Positions 55,869 to 64,000 of a stretch of DNA of 64,000 nucleotides are shown here, one piece after another. The stretch is from assembly GCA_902520195.1 (NCBI GenBank), contig CABYND010000002.1, positions 161,930 through 225,929 of the forward strand, given 5' to 3'. How positions within the stretch are numbered: position 1 is the stretch's first letter; each line of letters begins with the position of its first letter. The translations under genes were made by a program, and so were the position numbers. Origin of the DNA: Halieaceae bacterium (GTDB lineage Bacteria > Pseudomonadota > Gammaproteobacteria > Pseudomonadales > Halieaceae). The notes under the pieces are model-generated. The model saw nothing but the letters and a program-made list of their open reading frames with translations. It was not told the origin of the DNA and ran no database searches.

Positions 55869-56570
55869 CTAGCGGTAAAGGAAGGCCAACATCCAGCGCG
55901 CAACGCGATCTCCCTCGTGCTGGCGCCACTCGAAACTCGCCATGCCCTCTGCCACCCGCTCCGCACCGATCATGTCGTGGCGAAAGTTCATGATCTCTCG
56001 CGAGTACTCGGGAATGAATTCGGGATGACCCTGAAAGGTCAGGATGTGCTCCCCTAAGGTCATACCGGCCACCTCGCAGTGGTCATTGGTGGCAATCAAT
56101 TGGGCGCCGGGGGGCATAGCCATCACCTGATCCTGGTGTGAGGCCAGCAGACAGAATTGATCGCCATCGGCCAGATCGAACGCCGCTTGGTCGACGTTGT
56201 AGCAATTTACGCCCACGCCCCAGCCCTTATCAGACTTACCAACTGTCCCGCCCAACGCCTGGGCCACGAGCTGGTGACCAAAACAGATACCAATCACCTT
56301 TCGCCGTGCGGCGTGGCACTGGCGCACGAAGCCTTCCAATGCGCGGATCCAATCCTTGTGGTCGTAAACGCTGCTCTTACTCCCGGTAATCAAGAAGCCA
56401 TCTGCCGCCTCAACGGTGTCGGGCAGTTCACCCGCCTCTACATTCCAAATGGTAAACGTCAGAGCGTCGTCCTCGGCCAATAACAGGCGTTCGAACATGT
56501 CCGGGTACTCACCGTAGGTGGGCACCCACTCTGGCCTGACGGAATCGGTGCGCAAAATACCGATGTGCAT
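55869..56570 (-). CDS. Class I glutamine amidotransferase-like protein
   Basis: A 233-residue GATase-fold protein similar to GMP-synthase glutaminase domains (YfeJ/GuaA-like). Triad residues: cysteine in IGICFGHQLVAQALGG, His-Glu in FQGHPEFIPEY. Stand-alone members act on glutamine or gamma-glutamyl compounds. Physiological substrate unknown. Convergent with gloA-like gene. Confidence 0.88.
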   Translation of the reverse strand: MHIGILRTDSVRPEWVPTYGEYPDMFERLLLAEDDALTFTIWNVEAGELPDTVEAADGFLITGSKSSVYDHKDWIRALEGFVRQCHAARRKVIGICFGHQLVAQALGGTVGKSDKGWGVGVNCYNVDQAAFDLADGDQFCLLASHQDQVMAMPPGAQLIATNDHCEVAGMTLGEHILTFQGHPEFIPEYSREIMNFRHDMIGAERVAEGMASFEWRQHEGDRVARWMLAFLYR

Positions 56571-56715
56571 ACTCTTGTGCTCCGCTACAACTACTAGCCC
56601 GCGGGCAATCCGCTACGGCGCGCCAGCGTACGCCAACTTGGCAATTCTGACAAAGTCATCAAACTGACACGGACTCGTCACAAAAAGGCCACATGCCGCG
56701 CCTACCGTTGGTGGT

Positions 56716-56901
56716 ATGGCGATACTGTCGACGCTGCACCAGCGGGACGTGCGACTGTTGAAACAGCTCTTTTCACAGGGGCAACGGCGTCGCTCATTGA
56801 TACAGTTCTCGAGAATCGTTTTACTAAGTGGCGACGGGTGTCTGCAAGTCGTATTCCCCGTTACCGCCTGGTCGCTCGCCACACCCGCAGCCTCTGCCTA
56901 A
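56716..56901 (+). pseudogene. PAP2-phosphatase-like N-terminal remnant
   Basis: MAILSTLHQRDVRLLKQLFSQGQRRRSLIQFSRIVLLSGDGCLQVVFPVTAWSL resembles the start of PAP2-family phosphatases, which read ...RxxRxxSRSGDGYLYVLxPLxLW. The frame stops after 61 residues, before any catalytic motif (KX6RP, PSGH, SRX5H). The following 400 bases hold no matching continuation in any frame I checked. Best read as a truncated relic. Confidence 0.4.
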
Positions 56902-57321
56902 TGCGAGCACGCTCCCCAATGACGAACAGGGAAATGTGGGGCGTCGTACTACGAACGTCGCCAGGTTCAAGTCAGACCTTGCAAGCGCCCGTGGGGTTGT
57001 CTGTAATTGCGGTTTCGAACTGATCTCGGAGTGTTTGCATTGGCGCAAACCGGTTCTCACGAGACCGCTGGCAAAACAGATGGAGCAGCTCTCCAACGGC
57101 GCGGCGCTCGAGACCCTGCATTATGCGACCGTCATGCGGCAGATCGACAACGAGCTGACCGCAAGCTGGTCAGCGGCACCCCCTCCGGCGCCGAACCCGT
57201 CTTTTCGGGATGTCAGCGCGCCGTTGGCAAGTTGGCTCGCCAACGGCGCAAAGACGCCTGTCGCCACCCTGGGATTGGCAATTTATGGGCAGTCCGCCGC
57301 CATTTAATACTGGTAGCGCTG
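56902..57321. other. Region before cytochrome gene; coding status unclear
   Basis: The plus frame 56828-57307 has a reasonably protein-like second half (LETLHYATVMRQIDNELTASWSAAP...ATLGLAIYGQSAA), while its first half looks random. It may be a decayed gene. The cytochrome frame is also open across this stretch but reads as arginine-rich, noncoding-like sequence. Confidence 0.35.
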
Positions 57322-59574
57322 ATGGTTTTCGGCACCCTGACCGCTACCGCGGTCAAGGCCGAGCCGAGCTACGTCGGTAATGCCGCCTGTGCCGGCTGCC
57401 ATGAGCGGGCCAGCGCCGACTGGACAGACTCCCATCACGATCTGGCGATGCAGGAGGCCACACCCGAGACGGTCCTGGGCGACTTCAACCACGCGACCTT
57501 TGATTATTTTGGCGTAACCACGACCTTCAGCCAAAAAGGCGACGCCTTTTTCATTGAGACCGATAACGCCGCTGGCGAGCTGGAAACGTATCCGGTCGAG
57601 TATGTGTTTGGGGTTGAGCCCCTGCAGCAATATTTGCTGCCTCTTGGCAACGGCCGGTTGCAGGCACTCTCGGTTGCCTGGGATACCCGGCCCAAGAGCG
57701 AGGGCGGGCAGCGGTGGTATCACCTCTACCCCGACGAGCCCATCGCAGCCGGTGACCCGTTGCATTGGACGGGTGGATTCTTCAATTGGAATACCAGCTG
57801 TGCGGAATGCCATAGCACCGACGTCGAGAAACGCTACGACGCGGGGAACGACCGGTTTGATACCCACTATGAACAAATCGATGTAGGCTGTGAGGCCTGT
57901 CATGGACCGGGAAGCGAGCACGTTGCACTCGCCAATGCGGGAAGCCTGTCTGCTGCCCAGACCGGGTTTGCAATGAGCCTCAAGGCGAGAGGCGCCTGGC
58001 AGTGGGCTGAAGGCGCCGATATCGCACAGCGCAGTGAACCCCTGACCACCAACCACCAGATTGATAGCTGCGCGCGATGTCACGCGCGGCGCGGCACCTT
58101 GGGCGAGTACCACCCGGGCAAGCCACTACTCGATACCCATCGCTTGGCCATCATCGAAGAGCCGCTTTACTGGCCCGACGGGCAGATCCGCGACGAAGTG
58201 TACGTTTACGGTTCGTTCATCCAGAGCAAGATGCATCAAGCTGGGGTGGCCTGCACCAACTGTCATAACCCACACAGCAACCAGTTGGTAGCGGAAGGCA
58301 ACGGCGTGTGTGCCCAGTGTCATCTGGCCAGCACCTACGACAACCCCACCCACCACCGGCACCCGGTCGCATCGGCCGGCAGCGCCTGCGTGGACTGCCA
58401 CATGCCGAGTCAGCTCTACATGAGGGTCGATTCGCGGCGCGATCACAGCATGCGCATCCCGCGGCCAGATCTTTCCATGAGCACTGGCGCACCCAATGCA
58501 TGCAATCAATGCCATACCGATCATAGTGCGGACTGGGCCTACTCGGCCTTGGTGGATTGGGGTGTGCGCTTTGCAGATCGCAGGAACCACCCTGCGCGCG
58601 CGTTTTACGCAGCTGGCCGCGGTGACGTGCGCGCCGTACCGGTGCTGTTAGAGACCGCCAACAATGCGGGCAATACCGCCATGCTGCGCGCCTCCGCGAT
58701 TACCCAGCTGGGTCGTCTGCTCCCGGAGCGGCTTATGCCCTCCCTTCCCTTGTGGTTAGAGAGCGACGACCCCCTGATTCGCTTGGCAGCGGCAGAGGCA
58801 GCGGAGCAACTGCCGCCAGAGCAACAACTCGAGCGCATGCTGCTATTGAGCCAAGATCCAGTGTTGGCGGTGAGAATGGTGGCAGCAGAACAATTAGCGG
58901 GACTAATGCCGCCCGCGGCCGGCATGCGTGAGTCGGAGACACCAGACTTGCCGGGGCAACAAGCGACCGTAGAGGAGCAACCGAAAGCAGCGAGTCCGTT
59001 GGACGCCCTCTTCGACGAGTACGTTCGCGTGCAGTCACAGCATCTCGACATGCCGTCGGTGCTCACCCAGCTGAGTGGCTTTCAGCAGGCCCGCGGCGAT
59101 GCCAAAGAGGCCGAGGCACTGTTGGTTTCAGCGCTTGAGAAAAATCGTCAGGCGAGCGCCAGTCGGGTGAATCTTGCAGACCTCTACCGCGCTCAAGGCA
59201 AAGAGGAAGCCGCGCGGGCAACGCTGGAAAGCGGGATAGCGCTTAATAAAAAGGATGCGTCTTTGTGGTTCAGTCTTGCCCTATTAGAGGTGCGGGAAGG
59301 CAATGGCGAGGCCGCACTGGGGGCCTTGGAAAAAGCCGCTTCACTGGAAGAAACGCCGAGCTACTACCACTACGTTTACGCCGTGGCCCAGCACGATCAA
59401 GGGCGGCCTGCAGACGCACTTGCGACGCTCAAAACAGCAAACCGTGCCGCGCCGGGTCAACCCAATGTGATCGCTGCCCTCATGCAATACAGCCAGCTAG
59501 CCGGCGATATGCAGGCGGCTCAGCGGTATCAAGCTGAGCTGCGCAACACGGCACAGGCGGCCGGGGTGCAATAG
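57322..59574 (+). CDS. Eight-haem c-type cytochrome fused to TPR repeats
   Basis: Periplasmic multihaem protein of about 750 residues. Eight CXXCH motifs are visible: CAGCH, CAECH, CEACH, CARCH, CTNCH, CAQCH, CVDCH, CNQCH. They occupy the first 400 residues. HEAT-like helical repeats follow, then tetratricopeptide repeats (ARATLESGIALNKKDASLWFSLALLEVREGN...). Haem domain resembles cytochrome c554/NrfA-type doubled CXXCH proteins. The start is uncertain: the export signal RRHLILVALMVFGTLTATAVKA begins before the ATG at 57322, and no conventional start codon precedes it closely. Likely an electron-transfer or reductase partner. Confidence 0.85.
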   Translation: MVFGTLTATAVKAEPSYVGNAACAGCHERASADWTDSHHDLAMQEATPETVLGDFNHATFDYFGVTTTFSQKGDAFFIETDNAAGELETYPVEYVFGVEPLQQYLLPLGNGRLQALSVAWDTRPKSEGGQRWYHLYPDEPIAAGDPLHWTGGFFNWNTSCAECHSTDVEKRYDAGNDRFDTHYEQIDVGCEACHGPGSEHVALANAGSLSAAQTGFAMSLKARGAWQWAEGADIAQRSEPLTTNHQIDSCARCHARRGTLGEYHPGKPLLDTHRLAIIEEPLYWPDGQIRDEVYVYGSFIQSKMHQAGVACTNCHNPHSNQLVAEGNGVCAQCHLASTYDNPTHHRHPVASAGSACVDCHMPSQLYMRVDSRRDHSMRIPRPDLSMSTGAPNACNQCHTDHSADWAYSALVDWGVRFADRRNHPARAFYAAGRGDVRAVPVLLETANNAGNTAMLRASAITQLGRLLPERLMPSLPLWLESDDPLIRLAAAEAAEQLPPEQQLERMLLLSQDPVLAVRMVAAEQLAGLMPPAAGMRESETPDLPGQQATVEEQPKAASPLDALFDEYVRVQSQHLDMPSVLTQLSGFQQARGDAKEAEALLVSALEKNRQASASRVNLADLYRAQGKEEAARATLESGIALNKKDASLWFSLALLEVREGNGEAALGALEKAASLEETPSYYHYVYAVAQHDQGRPADALATLKTANRAAPGQPNVIAALMQYSQLAGDMQAAQRYQAELRNTAQAAGVQ

Positions 59575-59581
59575 GCAGACG

Positions 59582-60157
59582 TTAGTTTGCGGGGACAAGT
59601 TGCAGCGCCACCGTGACAGGAATCACCCGACTGATGGCATTGAGGCCGGCGATCTCTTGCAGCGCAGCCACACCGCCCTCCAATCCGAACTCAGCGGCCG
59701 TCAGCAAAATGGGTTGGGCGGTCGTTGCGCTCACCCCTTGATCCGTCACCGCAACGTTCAGCTCCGCATCCTTGGTCACGGTCTGGCCATGCAAATCGAT
59801 TTGTAGCGCTACGTTGGTGACCCCACCATCGGACATCGCAGCAATGGCCTCGGCATCCAGTTGCGCGGTAATCACGGCGTCAGGATAGAGCCCCACTTCA
59901 AACAGCATCGTCTTCATACGCTCGTTGCGGATACCGATGGTCGTTTCAACCGAGTCCAACGCCACCCGTACCTCGACCTCACCAGCGTCAGTCACCGTAC
60001 CGGCAAGGGTCTCGAAGTGACTGACCTCGCCAATCATGTTGTTCTTGATCGACACAAACTGCACCTGCGAGCCGGGCCCGACCTGCCAATCTGCCTGCGC
60101 CAGCGGAGATAAAGTTGCTGCCGCGGCACAAGCCAATGCAAAACGCGTTTTCATCAT
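59582..60157 (-). CDS. YceI-family periplasmic protein
   Basis: A 191-residue YceI-like lipocalin-fold protein binding isoprenoid quinones or related amphiphiles. Signal peptide MMKTRFALACAAAATLSPLAQA. Domain: SQVQFVSIKNNMIGEVSHFETLAGTVTDAGEVEVRVALDSVETTIGIRNERMKTMLFEVGLYPDAVITAQL. ATG at 60157 with AGGAG nearby; the track start at 60352 is too early. Convergent with the cytochrome gene; a redox link is conceivable. Confidence 0.9.
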   Translation of the reverse strand: MMKTRFALACAAAATLSPLAQADWQVGPGSQVQFVSIKNNMIGEVSHFETLAGTVTDAGEVEVRVALDSVETTIGIRNERMKTMLFEVGLYPDAVITAQLDAEAIAAMSDGGVTNVALQIDLHGQTVTKDAELNVAVTDQGVSATTAQPILLTAAEFGLEGGVAALQEIAGLNAISRVIPVTVALQLVPAN

Positions 60158-60460
60158 GTTTGCTCCTTTGCACGCCGACATAGCGCTCGGCGATGACTGC
60201 TGACTATACGAGGTCTGTGACGCTCTGGACTCGAGGGCATCACGCCGTGGCGAGACGACATCCGAGGTGCTGCCAAAGTACCTGCTACCCACCTCCACAC
60301 TGTAGTGAAAAGCAGAGGCTAGCAACGAGTCCAAGAGGTAGGACCCCACCAATGCTAAACCGCCCTAACCACAGAGCCTCAAGGTATGAGACCTGTAACT
60401 TGCAACTGGAAATTAAACACGGAGAACCCGAGAGCGACGATGGATACAGCAGGCTCTGCG
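60158..60460. other. Spacer between YceI and parE
   Basis: About 300 bases with the presumed YceI promoter on the minus strand. No gene, terminator or repeat that I can support. Confidence 0.45.
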
Positions 60461-62353
<1,893 letters not shown>

Positions 62354-62433
62354 CTACTGCAGCTCGTGTAATACGGTTGGCGTTGTGGCCGGCTCGCTAT
62401 CGCGCAAATACCACCCGGTGTAACAATCTCGTT

Positions 62434-63258
62434 TTACGCGTAACCCGGCGAGTTCAGGTCCACGGCAAATGTCTCATCGGTGACCCTAAGCACGGTGGTT
62501 TCCCAAGCGCCTGACTCATGTAGCGTCAGCATTCGGCATCCGGGCGCCTGCGCATCCACCTGAAAATCCTTTGAGTTGGGCGCAAATTGAATGCAGGTCG
62601 AAGGGACCGTCAGGCATTGTACGCCCTGATACGTCTGCGCAGAATCCTGATGGACGTGGCCCGAGATCACCACCGCTTTCTCATCCAGAGGGGCCAGCCG
62701 CTGCAGCGCTGCTTGCGCGTTCTCGGCGCCAATCTCATCCAACCATGCGCAGCCCACTGGCATCAGCGGATGATGGGTCGCAACCAGTAACGGCCTGCCC
62801 GTTGTCTGTGCATGATCAACCGCCTGCTCCAGCGCCTGAATCTCTGGGTCAGCCAAGCGCCCCGCCACGACCCCGGAATGCTGGGTATTCAGCAAGAGTA
62901 TGTCCCAGTGGGGTAGCTGAACCGTTCGCTTGAAATGCGACTTTAGCGGATGGTCGTCCGAACACACGGCATCGTGATTGCCGGGTAGCCAGAAACTCGG
63001 CACCCCGAGCGGCGCCAGCGCCTCATCCAGCCGGCCATAAGCCTCCTCCGCTTCATCGCCGGAGAGATCACCGGTAAGTAGCAGCGCGTCGATCGGGCCT
63101 TGAGCTGCGACCAAACGGCAAACTGCGGCGAGGGACCTGTCAGTATCGATACCCACCAGCTGGCCGCCGGGCTCACGCATCAAATGCGTGTCAGACAGTT
63201 GTACTACGCGGCTGGAGGCAGCCGTTTCAAGTGTGGCCACGCCACTGAGCGCGTTCAT
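62434..63258 (-). CDS. cpdA: 3',5'-cyclic-AMP phosphodiesterase
   Basis: Class III cAMP phosphodiesterase (Icc/CpdA), a calcineurin-like metallophosphoesterase. Metal motifs: VVQLSDTHLM (D-x-H), LLLTGDLSGDEAEEAY (GD), WLPGNHDAVCS (GNHD), VATHHPLMPVG and ISGHVHQD (GHxH). Start at 63258 overlaps the DUF1249 stop by four bases, so the two are co-translated. Lowers cAMP and thus tunes Crp/Vfr-type regulation. Confidence 0.95.
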   Translation of the reverse strand: MNALSGVATLETAASSRVVQLSDTHLMREPGGQLVGIDTDRSLAAVCRLVAAQGPIDALLLTGDLSGDEAEEAYGRLDEALAPLGVPSFWLPGNHDAVCSDDHPLKSHFKRTVQLPHWDILLLNTQHSGVVAGRLADPEIQALEQAVDHAQTTGRPLLVATHHPLMPVGCAWLDEIGAENAQAALQRLAPLDEKAVVISGHVHQDSAQTYQGVQCLTVPSTCIQFAPNSKDFQVDAQAPGCRMLTLHESGAWETTVLRVTDETFAVDLNSPGYA

Positions 63259-63740
63259 GGTGAGGGTTGGTCGGGTTCTGGCAAGACAGCGTCTACTGAC
63301 CGGCCATTGTTCAGGCAAAACTCCATCAGCTCTGCCGCAAAGCGGTTCTGCTGAAACTTTTCGTCACGCTGCAACATGTCGGGGTTGGGGTAGCGGTAGC
63401 GGGCCTCGAAGCGCCGGGAGGTGCTGCAGTGGACAACCTCGGCCATTCTGGCATCGTGATACAGGCGCAGATCAAAGTAGCTGTTAGCCCCAAAATCAGA
63501 CAGCACGCCCTGGTAGCGAAGCCGCATATCCGTGGTGTAACGATCCCGCGCAGTAACCTCGAGCACCACCGAGACCTCACCAGCCTCAAAAATGCATCGG
63601 CTCTCCTGCTCATAGGCGGGAAAAAGGCGCATCAGACGGTGGTAATTGGCCTCACACTGGGCGTGCAGGTCCGACAGGTCAATGTGATAGCCCTTTCTCA
63701 GTCTGCAGCGCGGCTGCGCTTGTCTGGTTTTGTCCACCAT
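63255..63740 (-). CDS. yqiB: DUF1249 protein (YqiB type)
   Basis: A 161-residue protein with the family pattern CEANYHRLMRLFPAYE, VVLEVTARDRYTTDMRL, FDLRLYHDARMAEV and a C-terminal NRFAAELMEFCLNNG. Function unknown; invariably next to cpdA in this gene neighbourhood. The nudF ADP-ribose pyrophosphatase gene usually found between it and tolC is absent. Confidence 0.92.
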   Translation of the reverse strand: MVDKTRQAQPRCRLRKGYHIDLSDLHAQCEANYHRLMRLFPAYEQESRCIFEAGEVSVVLEVTARDRYTTDMRLRYQGVLSDFGANSYFDLRLYHDARMAEVVHCSTSRRFEARYRYPNPDMLQRDEKFQQNRFAAELMEFCLNNGRSVDAVLPEPDQPSP

Positions 63741-63864
63741 ACCCACAGTGTAGCAAGCCGCTCAGGCCCGGGAACTGCCAAAATGTTGTCGGATTTGACG
63801 CCGCAAAAGCCAATGGCAGAGTGGTAGACTCCCGTCCCCTTACTGATTCAGGCCCTGCAAAGCC

Positions 63865-64000
63865 ATGCCGACATCGCCTCTCACTACTCGAGCACTGACC
63901 ACCGCCTTCTTAAGCGGTGCGCTCTGTGTTGCAGCGCAGGCCGATACGCTGGTGGACATTTATGAGCTCGCGCTGGAGAACGACGCGCAGCTCAAGGCGC
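63865..64000 (+). CDS. tolC: TolC-family outer-membrane channel, 5' fragment
   Basis: Only the first 45 codons are in the window: signal peptide MPTSPLTTRALTTAFLSGALCVAAQA followed by DTLVDIYELALENDAQLKA, the characteristic mature N-terminus of TolC. It is divergent from DUF1249-cpdA-parE, as in E. coli and Pseudomonas. Probable outer-membrane partner for the RND pump at 37-41 kb. Confidence 0.9.
   Translation, partial: MPTSPLTTRALTTAFLSGALCVAAQADTLVDIYELALENDAQLKA

Noticed and set aside
56828-57307. 159-residue ORF before the cytochrome gene
   Set aside because: First half looks random and overlaps the PAP2-like remnant; no recognised family, so it is described as uncertain rather than called as a gene.
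57304-58113. 269-residue ORF opposite the cytochrome gene
   Set aside because: Antisense to a gene with eight clear CXXCH motifs.

Overview
The window looks like a chromosomal segment of an aerobic, probably marine gammaproteobacterium (Halieaceae/Cellvibrionales-like). This placement is inferred from Pseudomonas-like neighbourhoods (tolC-DUF1249-cpdA-parE, parC-serB, glnA-ntrBC, secB-grxC-gpmI-envC-ctpA, hisBHAF, mutY-yggX), single-component Rieske oxygenases and a TonB-dependent receptor, not from a phylogeny. The housekeeping blocks are GC-rich and compact. At least two accessory stretches are more AT-rich and loosely packed.

Layout. 0.1-8 kb: efp, serB and a divergent AhpA/YtjB-like membrane protein, parC, an ElaA-type acetyltransferase, typA. 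8-14.2 kb: a nitrogen-assimilation block in which a type II glutamine synthetase and the usual type I glnA are divergent, each behind a near-perfect sigma-54 promoter with an NtrC-type site between them. A DUF4124 protein, ntrB and ntrC follow behind a perfect NtrC palindrome. 14.2-19.9 kb: secB, grxC, rhodanese, gpmI, envC, ctpA. 19.9-32.7 kb: an accessory catabolic island (TauE/SafE exporter, acetamidase/formamidase, TonB receptor on the minus strand; Rieske oxygenase, DODA-type extradiol dioxygenase, two VOC proteins, an MDR dehydrogenase, a methyltransferase and an ATZ/TRZ-type amidohydrolase on the plus strand). 32.7-41.2 kb: hisFAHB, mutY, yggX and an RND efflux pair. 41.3 kb: tRNA-Phe.

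41.4-49.6 kb, downstream of the tRNA, is an island of orphan small, secreted or membrane genes. It carries four same-orientation copies of a dispersed repeat whose most conserved 42 bases can be read as a His-rich 13-residue peptide, MYLGG-N-HHNHN-GS. 49.7-57 kb holds a second Rieske oxygenase, several NTF2-fold proteins, rdgC and a series of apparently broken genes (DUF5329, a two-TM channel, DUF1653, a PAP2-like remnant). 57-60 kb: an eight-haem cytochrome fused to TPRs, and YceI. 60.4-64 kb: parE, cpdA, DUF1249 and the start of tolC.

Functionally, NtrB/NtrC probably control both glutamine synthetases. The 20-32 kb island looks like uptake plus oxidative ring cleavage and amide/amine hydrolysis of an unknown aromatic, possibly nitrogen-containing, substrate. 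The tRNA-Phe island with its repeat family is the part most likely to hold something undescribed.
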